Shown here: positions 24,640-32,999 of the stretch, in pieces
Position numbering within the stretch: the stretch's first letter is position 1
Layout: each line of letters starts with the position of its first letter
Source of the DNA: Streptomyces lincolnensis
GTDB lineage: Bacteria; Actinomycetota; Actinomycetes; Streptomycetales; Streptomycetaceae
DNA: 64,000 nucleotides
Reading direction: 5' to 3'
Assembly: GCF_021173675.1 (NCBI RefSeq)
Contig: NZ_JAIHON010000023.1
Location: forward strand, 1-64,000
Position numbers and translations under genes: made by a program
Notes under the pieces: generated by a model
The model's input: the letters and a program-made list of their open reading frames with translations, nothing else
What the model was told of the DNA's origin: nothing
Database searches by the model: none

Positions 24640-25607
24640 CCATGTCGTCGTCCACCGTGTCCCGGGCGCGGGGCGGAAACGGAGTACGGGACGGAAACGG
24701 ACTGCCGGGCGGAGGCGGGGTGCGGGGCGGCAGCCGGGTCCGGCGCCAACTGCCCACCAGCCCCTGGCTGTTCGCCGCACCCGGACTGCTGATCATCAGC
24801 GCGTTCATCCTGTACCCGTTCGTCTCCACGCTGGTCAACGCCTTCACCGACCGGCGCACCCTGATCCCGGGGGAGTTCGTCGGGCTCGCCAACTTCCGCG
24901 AACTGCTCCACGACGACATGTTCTGGATCGGCCTGCGCAACAGCACGCTGTACGTCCTCGGCGTCGTCCCCGCCCTGGTGATCCTGCCGCTGCTGCTCGC
25001 GCTCCTGGTGCAGAAGAACATCCCCGGCATCGCCTTCTTCCGGTCCGCCTTCTACACCCCGGTCGTCGCCTCGATCGTCGTGGTCGGACTGATCTGGGTG
25101 TGGCTCCTGGACGAACGGGGCCTGGTCAACTCGGTGTTGGAGACGATCGGCGTCGGCCGGATCGGCTTCCTCAGCGACCAGTGGCTGCTCCTACTGAGCG
25201 CCATGGCCGTCACGGTCTGGAAGGGCCTCGGCTACTACATGATCATTTACCTGGCGGCGCTGGCGAACGTGCCGCGCGAACTGCACGAGGCCGCCGCCGT
25301 GGACGGCGCGGGTGCCGTGCGGCGCTTCCTGACGGTGACCGTGCCCGCCGTGCGCTCCACCATGGTGCTCGTCGGGGCGCTGTCCTCCGTGGCCGCCTTC
25401 AAGGTGTTCTCCGAGGTCTACCTGATGGCCGGCCCGAGCGGCGGACCGGCGGGCGAGGACACGACCCTCGTGATGCTCGTCCAGCGCACCGGCACCGGTC
25501 TGACCGGCCGCGTCGGCTACGCCTCGGCCATCTCCGTCGTCGTCTTCGTCGTCACCGTCGCCCTGATGCTGCTCGTGCTGCGGGCGGACCGGAGGGACGA
25601 GTCATGA
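24636..25607 (+). CDS. Sugar ABC transporter permease (MalF/UgpA type)
   Basis: A 323-residue inner-membrane permease with a Gly/Arg-rich cytoplasmic N-terminus (~38 residues) and six predicted helices. The EAA loop that contacts the ATPase is ELHEAAAVDGAGAVRRFLTVTVP. The start ATG at 24636 overlaps the stop of the binding protein (ATGA); the second ATG two codons later is an alternative. It pairs with the next gene as a heterodimeric pore. No ATPase gene is present in the operon. Confidence 0.93.
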   Translation: MTMSSSTVSRARGGNGVRDGNGLPGGGGVRGGSRVRRQLPTSPWLFAAPGLLIISAFILYPFVSTLVNAFTDRRTLIPGEFVGLANFRELLHDDMFWIGLRNSTLYVLGVVPALVILPLLLALLVQKNIPGIAFFRSAFYTPVVASIVVVGLIWVWLLDERGLVNSVLETIGVGRIGFLSDQWLLLLSAMAVTVWKGLGYYMIIYLAALANVPRELHEAAAVDGAGAVRRFLTVTVPAVRSTMVLVGALSSVAAFKVFSEVYLMAGPSGGPAGEDTTLVMLVQRTGTGLTGRVGYASAISVVVFVVTVALMLLVLRADRRDES

Positions 25608-26503
25608 GCGTCACGGAAAGGGTCCGGCCCGCGCCCGCCGTGGTGAACGGACCCCGGATCACCGACGAGCACGGCCGGCGGGTCCGGGTGTGGGAACTCG
25701 TCCTGCGCTACGCGCTGTTGCTGGCCGTGCTCGCCCTGACCGTCGGCCCCTTCGTGTGGCAGCTGTCCACCTCGCTGAAGGGTCCCACCGAGGACATCTA
25801 CAGCTCCCCGCCGACCTTCCTGCCCGAGCACCCCACCGTGCACAACTACGAGCGGGTCGCCGACACCATCCCCGTCTGGGACTACGCGCTGAACTCCCTG
25901 AAGGTGGCCACCGCCAACGTCGTCACCAACTGCGTGGGCGCGGCCCTCGCCGGATACGCGCTCGCCCGGCTCCGCTACCGGGGCCGCCGCGCGGCCACCC
26001 TCGCCTTCATCCTGGCGATGCTCGTGCCCGTGGAGGGCATCATCATCGCCCAGTTCACGACCATGCGGGAGCTCGGCCTCAACAACACCCTCGTCGGCGT
26101 GGTCCTGCCCGGCTGCATCGGCGCCATGAACGTCCTGCTGATGCGCAACGCCTTCCTCAACCTGCCGTACGAGATCGAGGAGGCGGCCTACGTCGACGGC
26201 GCCAACGTCTGGCAGCGGTTCCTGCGGATCGCGGTGCCGTCGGTCAAGGGCACCCTCGCCGTCGTGGCGATCTTCGCCTTCATGGGCGCCTGGGACGACT
26301 TCCTGTGGCCGCTGATCGTGCTGAGCGACCCGTCCCAGTTCACGCTGACCATCGGCCTCAACTACCTGCACGGCACCTTCGCCAACGACGAACGCCTCGT
26401 CGCCGCGGGCACGGTGATCGCCGTGGCACCGCTGATCGTCCTCTTCGCCTGCCTCCAGCGGTACTTCTTCCGCGGGGTGGGCGAGGGGGCGGTGAAGGGC
26501 TGA
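25604..26503 (+). CDS. Sugar ABC transporter permease (MalG/UgpE type)
   Basis: A 299-residue permease with about six membrane helices. It carries the EAA motif EIEEAAYVDGANVWQRFLRIAVP and the family C-terminus PLIVLFACLQRYFFRGVGEGAVKG. ATG at 25604 overlaps the previous stop codon (ATGA), showing translational coupling. As Streptomyces sugar importers of this class commonly use the shared ATPase MsiK encoded elsewhere, the missing ATPase gene is expected. Confidence 0.94.
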   Translation: MSVTERVRPAPAVVNGPRITDEHGRRVRVWELVLRYALLLAVLALTVGPFVWQLSTSLKGPTEDIYSSPPTFLPEHPTVHNYERVADTIPVWDYALNSLKVATANVVTNCVGAALAGYALARLRYRGRRAATLAFILAMLVPVEGIIIAQFTTMRELGLNNTLVGVVLPGCIGAMNVLLMRNAFLNLPYEIEEAAYVDGANVWQRFLRIAVPSVKGTLAVVAIFAFMGAWDDFLWPLIVLSDPSQFTLTIGLNYLHGTFANDERLVAAGTVIAVAPLIVLFACLQRYFFRGVGEGAVKG

Positions 26504-26509
26504 ACTCCC

Positions 26510-26547
26510 TTGTACGAGAAGGACTCCGTTGTGCGAGAAGGACACCG
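26510..26547. repeat. 19-bp tandem duplication holding the GH5 ribosome site
   Basis: TTGTACGAGAAGGACTCCG (26510-26528) is followed directly by TTGTGCGAGAAGGACACCG (26529-26547), two mismatches in 19. Each copy holds the GAGAAGGA ribosome-site sequence, and the second copy lies next to the ATG at 26549. Confidence 0.85.
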
Positions 26548-26548
26548 T

Positions 26549-27805
26549 ATGCCTCCTGCCGTGCGCTTCGGCGTCAACTACACCCCCAGCGTCGGGTGGT
26601 TCCACCACTGGCTCGACTTCGACCTCGACTCCGTGCGCGCCGACCTCGACTCCATCGCCGAGCTGGGGCTCGACCACATCCGCATCTTCCCGCTGTGGCC
26701 GTACTTCCAGCCGAACCGCACCCTGATCCGCGAACGGGCCGTCGCCGACCTCGTGCGGCTCGCCGACGCGGCGGCCGAGCGCGGACTAGACGTCAACGTG
26801 GACGGCCTGCAAGGGCACTTGAGCAGCTTCGACTTCCTCCCGGCCTGGACGCGGACCTGGCACCGGCGCAACCTGTTCACCGACCCGGACGTCGTCGACG
26901 GCCAGGCCGCCTATCTGCGCACGCTGGCCTCGGCGCTGGCCGACCGGCCCAACTTCATCGGCATGACCCTCGGCAACGAGGTCAACCAGTTCTCGGCGGG
27001 CCCGCACCCCGACCCCGACCGGGCGTCCGAGGCGCAGATCGACGCCTGGCTGGACCGCATGCTCGCCGCCTGCGAGGAGGGCGCCCCCGGCAGGCTCCAC
27101 CTGCACGCCGAGTACGACGCCACCTGGTACCAGGACGACCAGCCGTTCACCCCGGCACAGGCCGCCCGTCGCGGCGCCGTCACGGCCGTGCACTCCTGGG
27201 TCTTCAACGGCACCGCCCAGCGCCACGGCCGTACCTCGGTCCCCACCGAGCACCACGCCGCCTACCTCGTGGAGCTCAGCAAGGCGTGGGCCGACGACCC
27301 GCACCGCCCCGTCTGGCTCCAGGAGGTCGGCGCCCCCGCACCGCTGGTCCCGGCCGAGCACGCCGCCGCCTTCACCGAGGCCACCGTCACGCACGCCCTG
27401 GACTGCCCCGACCTGTGGGGCATCACCTGGTGGTGCTCCCACGACGTCTCCCGCGACCTCGCCGACTTCCCCCAACTGGAGTACGGCCTCGGCCTGTTGA
27501 CCAACGACCGAAAGCCGAAGGAGGCCGCCCGGGTGCTGGAGCGGGCGGCGCGTTCCGGTTCGTACCCGCCCGAGACCCGTACGACAGCACTGGTCGTCCC
27601 CGCCGATCCCGCCGTCCGCTCTCACTGCGCCCCGGGCGGCCCCGTCTTCGACGCCTACTTCCGGCTGGCCGCAGACGGCGCCCGCCCCACCACCGTCCTC
27701 GACACCCGTGCCACCGACCGGGACCACCTCTCGGCACGCGGCATCACCGAGGTCGTCACCCCCGATCAGGTACTCCCCACCCGTCAAGGAGGAACCCGTT
27801 CGTGA
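26549..27805 (+). CDS. GH5 beta-mannosidase-like enzyme, probably subfamily 18
   Basis: A 418-residue cytoplasmic glycosidase (no signal peptide) with a GH5 barrel. It opens RFGVNYTPSVGWFHHWLDFD. The acid/base is Glu144 in TLGNEVNQF and the nucleophile Glu259 in VWLQEVGAP. The lack of a signal peptide and the position between transporter and GH85/GH38 genes match GH5_18 enzymes, characterised in bifidobacteria as specialist beta-mannosidases that split Man-beta-1,4-GlcNAc from N-glycan cores. That subfamily is my inference from motif and context. It could instead be another GH5 mannanase or cellulase-like enzyme. ATG 26549 has AGAAGGA upstream; the stop overlaps the GH85 GTG. Confidence 0.82.
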   Translation: MPPAVRFGVNYTPSVGWFHHWLDFDLDSVRADLDSIAELGLDHIRIFPLWPYFQPNRTLIRERAVADLVRLADAAAERGLDVNVDGLQGHLSSFDFLPAWTRTWHRRNLFTDPDVVDGQAAYLRTLASALADRPNFIGMTLGNEVNQFSAGPHPDPDRASEAQIDAWLDRMLAACEEGAPGRLHLHAEYDATWYQDDQPFTPAQAARRGAVTAVHSWVFNGTAQRHGRTSVPTEHHAAYLVELSKAWADDPHRPVWLQEVGAPAPLVPAEHAAAFTEATVTHALDCPDLWGITWWCSHDVSRDLADFPQLEYGLGLLTNDRKPKEAARVLERAARSGSYPPETRTTALVVPADPAVRSHCAPGGPVFDAYFRLAADGARPTTVLDTRATDRDHLSARGITEVVTPDQVLPTRQGGTRS

Positions 27806-29865
27806 ACCCCACCAGACGCACCGTCCTGCTGGCGGCCGCCGCCCTGCCCCTGGCGACCTCGCTGCCGGCGGCGGCAGCCACGAAGGCCGCCGCGCTCCAG
27901 CCGTACGCCTCCTACTGGTTCCCCGACTCCCTGCCCACCGGCACCCCGGGCGCCGGCATCACCTGGCGCAGCCTCAAGTCCTGGCGGGCGGCCACCGATC
28001 CGGACCTCGCCTTCAACGCCGCCTCCGTGCCGCTCGCCGACCGCTTCACCCCGGTCCCGGCGAACCCGACGGCCCGCGCCGGGCAGGCCCGTATCCAGTC
28101 GCTGGTCTCCTTCGGCCCGACGGCGGGCAACCCCTCCCAGGGCGCGGCCACCGCCGACTACTACGCCCTGACCCACTGGGCCTACATCGACGAACTGGTC
28201 TTCTGGGGCGGCTCCTCCGGCGAAGGGCTCGTCCTCGCCCCGAACGCGCCGATCGTGGACGCCGCCCACCGCCACGGCGTGCCCGTCCTCGGCAACATCT
28301 TCCTGCCGCCCGCCGCCTACGGCGGACAGCTCCGGTGGACCCGCGACCTGGTCCAGCAGGACGCGGCCGGCCGCTACCCGCTGGCCGCCCAACTCGTCGC
28401 GGTGGCACGGGCGTACGGCTTCGACGGCTGGTTCGTCAACGCCGAGACCGGGGGCGGGGACGCCGCCCTCGGGGCGGCCATGCTCGGCTTCCTGCGCGAG
28501 CTGAAGTCGCTCGCCGCGGCCGCGGGACAGCGGGTGACCTGGTACGACTCGATGACCGTGGACGGCGCGGTGAGCTGGCAGGGCGCGCTGAACACGCGGA
28601 ACCAGGCCTTCTTCGAGACCGCCGACGACATGTTCGTGGACTTCCGCTGGTCGGCGAGCAGTCTGGTGTCCTCGGGCACGCGCGCCGAGCAACTGGGGCG
28701 CAGCCGCTACGCGTTGTGGGCTGGCGTCGACGTGGAGGCGAACGGCTGGAACACCTCCGAGAACTGGGACGCCATCGTGCCGCGCGACAAGGCGCACGTG
28801 ACGTCGATCGGGCTGTACCGGCCGGAGTGGACGCGCAACCAGCTGCCCTCCGACGGCCGGTCACCGGGCGCCTTCCACGCCGCCGACGACCGGTTCTGGA
28901 CCGGCCGCTCCCTCGACCCGTCCCGCCCCGACGCCACCGACAGCTGGCGGGCGCCCGCCGTGTCGGTCGCGGACCGCTCGACGGTGACCTCGGTACCGTT
29001 CGCGAGCGTGTTCAACACCGGGCACGGGCTGAGATGGTACGAGGACGGGACCGTCACCTCGGACGCGCCCTGGAACCACCTCGGGCTCCAGGACCGGCTG
29101 CCCTCGCGACGGTGGGTGGTGCGCACGGAGGGGCGGCGCCCCGCGGTGTCCTTCGACTTCGCGGACGCCTGGCGGGGCGGCAGCAGCGTGCTGGTGGACG
29201 GTGAACCGGACGCGCCCGTCACCGTGGACCTGTACGCCGCACGGCTCCCGGTCTCCGGTGACACGGTGGTCGAGCTGACGCACCGCACGGATGCGGGGGC
29301 GGTGCGGGTCGAGCTCGCCGTGGCGACCGCCGAGCCCGGCTCACCGGGCTCGCCACCGCCGTACGCCTACTTCCCCGTGAACACGGCCGGCTCCTGGCAG
29401 ACGTCGACGGTACGACTCACCGGGCTCTCCGGGACGGTCCACGCGCTCGGCGTGCGGCTCACCGCGACCGACGGCCCCGTGACGTGGCGGCTGGGCGGTG
29501 TCGCCGTCCGGCAGGGGGCCGGCACGCCCGCCGGACCCGCCGCACCCTCCGGGTTCCGGATCACCGACGCGAGCGGCGGCGACCTGCGCCTCGCCTGGAA
29601 CACCGTGCCCGGCTCCGGAGCCGGCGGCTCCGGCATCAACGGCTCCGCGACCAGCGGCTCCCGCTCAGGCGGCGTACGCCACTACACCCTCCACCGGCTC
29701 CTCCCCGACGGCACCCGGCGCTTTCTCGGCGGTACCTGCCAGTCCGCCTTCTTCGTCGGCGGGCTCCGACCCGAACAGGGCGAGCGGGCGGCGCGGTTGG
29801 AGCTGCGTGCGGTGGGGGAGCTGTACACGTCGTCGGCCCCCGTGGCCGTGACCCACCCCTGGTAA
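27802..29865 (+). CDS. Secreted GH85 endo-beta-N-acetylglucosaminidase
   Basis: A 687-residue secreted enzyme that cuts the chitobiose core of N-glycans, releasing the glycan with one GlcNAc. A twin-arginine type signal (RRTVLLAAAALPLATSLPA) is followed by the GH85 barrel with PYASYWFPDSLPTG, SLVSFGP and the catalytic NxE motif Asn213-Ala-Glu215 in GWFVNAETGG. Beta-sandwich modules follow (PVTVDLYAARLPVSGDT) and a fibronectin-like C-terminus (GFRITDASGGDLRLAWNTVPG). GTG at 27802 overlaps the previous stop (GTGA) and has AAGGAGG upstream. In the operon it would act outside the cell while the neighbouring GH5 and GH38 act inside. Confidence 0.93.
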   Translation: MNPTRRTVLLAAAALPLATSLPAAAATKAAALQPYASYWFPDSLPTGTPGAGITWRSLKSWRAATDPDLAFNAASVPLADRFTPVPANPTARAGQARIQSLVSFGPTAGNPSQGAATADYYALTHWAYIDELVFWGGSSGEGLVLAPNAPIVDAAHRHGVPVLGNIFLPPAAYGGQLRWTRDLVQQDAAGRYPLAAQLVAVARAYGFDGWFVNAETGGGDAALGAAMLGFLRELKSLAAAAGQRVTWYDSMTVDGAVSWQGALNTRNQAFFETADDMFVDFRWSASSLVSSGTRAEQLGRSRYALWAGVDVEANGWNTSENWDAIVPRDKAHVTSIGLYRPEWTRNQLPSDGRSPGAFHAADDRFWTGRSLDPSRPDATDSWRAPAVSVADRSTVTSVPFASVFNTGHGLRWYEDGTVTSDAPWNHLGLQDRLPSRRWVVRTEGRRPAVSFDFADAWRGGSSVLVDGEPDAPVTVDLYAARLPVSGDTVVELTHRTDAGAVRVELAVATAEPGSPGSPPPYAYFPVNTAGSWQTSTVRLTGLSGTVHALGVRLTATDGPVTWRLGGVAVRQGAGTPAGPAAPSGFRITDASGGDLRLAWNTVPGSGAGGSGINGSATSGSRSGGVRHYTLHRLLPDGTRRFLGGTCQSAFFVGGLRPEQGERAARLELRAVGELYTSSAPVAVTHPW

Positions 29866-29894
29866 CCACCACCCTCAGCCTTGGAGCACCCCGC

Positions 29895-32800
29895 ATGCAT
29901 GACGACCGCAACCTGGTGGAAGCCCGACTGAAGCGCGTCCTGGAGGAGCGCATCCGGCCCGCCATTTACCCCGAGTCCGTACCGCTGGACGTGGCCGTGT
30001 GGCACGCGCCCGGAGAGCCGGTGCCGGTCGCCGAGGGACTCGCCGCCGAGCCCGAGCCGATCGCGGTCGGTGCCCGGTGGGGCGCCCCCTGGGGCACCAG
30101 CTGGTTCCGCGTCACCGGGACCGTCCCCGAGGCGTGGGCCGGGCGGACCGTGGAGGCGATCCTCGACCTCGGCTTCGACGAGAACATGCCCGGCTTCCAG
30201 TGCGAGGGCCTGGTCTACCGGCCCGACGGCACCCCGGTGAAGGGCCTCAACCCGCGCAACCAGTGGGTGCGCGTCGGCGCCCCCGTCGAGGGCGGCGAGG
30301 AGGTGCGCCTGCACGTCGAGGCCGCCTCCAACCCGGTCATCCTCGACTACCACCCCTTCCTGCCCACGCGGTTGGGCGACAAGGAGACCGCCGGCAGCGA
30401 GCCGCAGTACACCCTCGCCCGGATGGATCTCGCGGTGTTCGACGAGGTCGTCTGGCAGCTGGTGATCGACCTGGAGGTGCTCGGCGAGCTGATGGCCGAG
30501 CTGCCGGTGGAGTCGGCGCGGCGCTGGGACATCCTGCGGGCGGTCGAGAAGGCCCTGGACGCCGTCGATCTCCAGGACGTCAACGCGACGGCGGCGCAGG
30601 CGCGGGCCCGTCTGGAGACGGTCCTGTCCGAGCCCGCCGTCCCCTCGGCCCACCGCATCAGCGCTGTCGGTCACGCGCACATCGACTCCGCGTGGCTGTG
30701 GCCGCTGCGGGAGACCGTCCGCAAGGTGGCCCGGACCACCTCCAACATGACCGCCCTGCTGGAGGACGAGCCGGAGTTCGTCTTCGCGATGTCCCAGGCC
30801 CAGCAGTGGGCCTGGGTGAAGGAGCACCGGCCCGAGGTGTGGGCGCGGGTGAAGAAGGCCGTGGCGGACGGACGGTTCGTGCCGGCCGGCGGCATGTGGG
30901 TGGAGTCGGACACCAACATGCCCGGCTCGGAGGCGATGGCCCGTCAGTTCGTGCACGGCAAGCGGTTCTTCCTCGACGAGTTCGGCGTCGAGAACGACGA
31001 GGCCTGGCTGCCCGACACCTTCGGCTTCGCCGCCGGACTGCCGCAGATCATCAAGGCGGCCGGTTCCAAGTGGCTGCTCACCCAGAAGATCTCCTGGTCC
31101 CAGACCAACAAGTTCCCCCACCACACCTTCCGTTGGGAGGGCATCGACGGCACCCGGATCTTCACCCACTTCCCGCCCGTCGACACCTACAACTGCTCCA
31201 TGAAGGGCAGCGAGATAGCCCACGCGGCCCGCAACTTCAAGGACAAGGGAGCCGCCCGCCACTCCCTGGCCCCCACCGGCTGGGGCGACGGAGGCGGCGG
31301 CACCACCCGCGAGATGGTCGCCAAGGCGGCCCGCCTGCGCGACCTCGAAGGCTCGGCGACCGTTGTCTGGGAGACCCCGCAGGAGTTCTTCGAGAAGGCC
31401 GAGGCCGAGTACCCCGAACCGCCCGTCTGGGTCGGTGAGCTCTACCTCGAACTCCACCGCGCGACCCTCACCAGCCAGGCCAGGACCAAACAGGGCAACC
31501 GACGCAGCGAACACCTCCTGCGCGAGGCCGAGTTGTGGGCGGCCACGGCTGCCGTGCGCACCGGATTCGCCTACCCCTACGAGCAGGTGGACCGGATCTG
31601 GAAGACGGTGCTGCTGCACCAGTTCCACGACATCCTGCCGGGGTCCTCCATCGCCTGGGTGCACCGCGAGGCCCGCAGGACCTACGAGCGGGTCGCCGAG
31701 GAACTCGGCGCCGTCATCGACGCGGCCCAGCACGCCCTGGCGGGGGAGGGCCCGATCCCGCTCGTCTTCAACGCCGCCCCGCACACCCGCGAGGGTGTCC
31801 CGGCGGGCGGCGCGAGCACCCCCGCCGTCGAGGGGCGGACCACCCTCGCCGACCGCCCCGGCGGCGGACACATCCTCGACAACGGCCTGCTGCGCGTCGA
31901 GATCGACGCCGACGGGCTCGTCGTGTCGGCGTACGACATCGAGGCAGACCGCGAGACGATCGCTCCGGGCCGGGCGGCGAACCTGCTCCAACTCCACCCG
32001 GACCTCCCGAACATGTGGGACGCCTGGGACGTCGACGAGTTCTACCGCAACACCGTCACCGACCTGACCGACGTGGACGAGATCGCGGCGGGTGACGACG
32101 GTGCGTCGGTGCGCGTCGTCCGGTCCTTCGGCTCCTCCCGCGTCACCCAACGGCTGTCGCTCGCACCGGGTGAGCGGCGGCTGCTCCTGGACACCGAGGT
32201 CGACTGGCACGAGACGGAGAAGTTCCTCAAGCTCGCCTTCCCGCTCGACGTGCACGCCGAACGGTACGCGTCCGAGACCCAGTTCGGGCACTTCCACCGG
32301 CCCACCCACACCAACACCTCCTGGGAGGCCGCCAAGTTCGAGGCCTGCAACCACCGCTTCGTCCACCTGGAGGAACCGGGGTGGGGCGTGGCGATCGTCA
32401 ACGACTCGACGTACGGCCACGACGTGACCCGTACCGTCCGCACGGAGGGCGACCGCGGGACGACCACCACCGTCCGGGTCTCCCTGCTGCGCGCCCCGCG
32501 CTTCCCCGACCCCGAGACCGACCAGGGCGTCCACCGCTTCCGGCACGCCCTGGTGCCCGGCGCGTCCGTCGGGGACGCGGTGCGGGAGGGCTGGCGGATC
32601 AACGTCCCCGAGCGGCGGGTCACCGGCGCCCGGGAGGTCGCGCCGCTGGTCTCGGTCGACGCGGACGCCGTCGTCGTCACCGCCGTGAAGCTGGCCGACG
32701 ACGGCAGCGGAGACGTGGTGGTGCGCTTCCACGAGGCCCACGGAGGGCGGACCCGCGCCACGCTCACGGCGGGCTTCGAGGTCGGCGGCGTCACGGCCAC

Positions 32801-32915
32801 CGATCTGCTGGAACGCCCGCTGACGGACGTACCGGCACCGGAGCGGGACGGGAACCGGGTCTCGCTGCGGCTGCGTCCGTTCGAGCTGGTCACCCTGCGG
32901 TTCACGAGGGCCTGA
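29895..32915 (+). CDS. GH38 alpha-mannosidase
   Basis: A 1006-residue cytoplasmic alpha-mannosidase without a signal peptide. After an N-terminal ~240-residue beta domain, the catalytic domain starts with the zinc-binding motif GHAHIDSAWLWPL. The nucleophile is Asp339 in WVESDTNMPGSEA, and further conserved parts are DEAWLPDTFGF and LLHQFHDILPGSSI. C-terminal beta-sandwich domains follow. It would strip alpha-mannose from imported high-mannose or trimmed N-glycans. ATG at 29895 has GGAG upstream and lies 29 bases after the GH85 stop. It is the last gene of the operon; a strong hairpin follows. Confidence 0.95.
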   Translation: MHDDRNLVEARLKRVLEERIRPAIYPESVPLDVAVWHAPGEPVPVAEGLAAEPEPIAVGARWGAPWGTSWFRVTGTVPEAWAGRTVEAILDLGFDENMPGFQCEGLVYRPDGTPVKGLNPRNQWVRVGAPVEGGEEVRLHVEAASNPVILDYHPFLPTRLGDKETAGSEPQYTLARMDLAVFDEVVWQLVIDLEVLGELMAELPVESARRWDILRAVEKALDAVDLQDVNATAAQARARLETVLSEPAVPSAHRISAVGHAHIDSAWLWPLRETVRKVARTTSNMTALLEDEPEFVFAMSQAQQWAWVKEHRPEVWARVKKAVADGRFVPAGGMWVESDTNMPGSEAMARQFVHGKRFFLDEFGVENDEAWLPDTFGFAAGLPQIIKAAGSKWLLTQKISWSQTNKFPHHTFRWEGIDGTRIFTHFPPVDTYNCSMKGSEIAHAARNFKDKGAARHSLAPTGWGDGGGGTTREMVAKAARLRDLEGSATVVWETPQEFFEKAEAEYPEPPVWVGELYLELHRATLTSQARTKQGNRRSEHLLREAELWAATAAVRTGFAYPYEQVDRIWKTVLLHQFHDILPGSSIAWVHREARRTYERVAEELGAVIDAAQHALAGEGPIPLVFNAAPHTREGVPAGGASTPAVEGRTTLADRPGGGHILDNGLLRVEIDADGLVVSAYDIEADRETIAPGRAANLLQLHPDLPNMWDAWDVDEFYRNTVTDLTDVDEIAAGDDGASVRVVRSFGSSRVTQRLSLAPGERRLLLDTEVDWHETEKFLKLAFPLDVHAERYASETQFGHFHRPTHTNTSWEAAKFEACNHRFVHLEEPGWGVAIVNDSTYGHDVTRTVRTEGDRGTTTTVRVSLLRAPRFPDPETDQGVHRFRHALVPGASVGDAVREGWRINVPERRVTGAREVAPLVSVDADAVVVTAVKLADDGSGDVVVRFHEAHGGRTRATLTAGFEVGGVTATDLLERPLTDVPAPERDGNRVSLRLRPFELVTLRFTRA

Positions 32916-32949
32916 CGCGCGGCCGGTTCCCCGGTCCCGCATCCGCAGA

Positions 32950-32980
32950 TGGTTCCCCGGTCCTGGCGGCCGGGGAACCA
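32950..32980 (+). terminator. Terminator of the N-glycan operon
   Basis: TGGTTCCCCGG (32950-32960) and CCGGGGAACCA (32970-32980) form an 11-bp perfect stem with a 9-base loop, 34 bases after the GH38 stop. Confidence 0.75.
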
Positions 32981-32999
32981 CCGGCGGCACAATCCCCTC

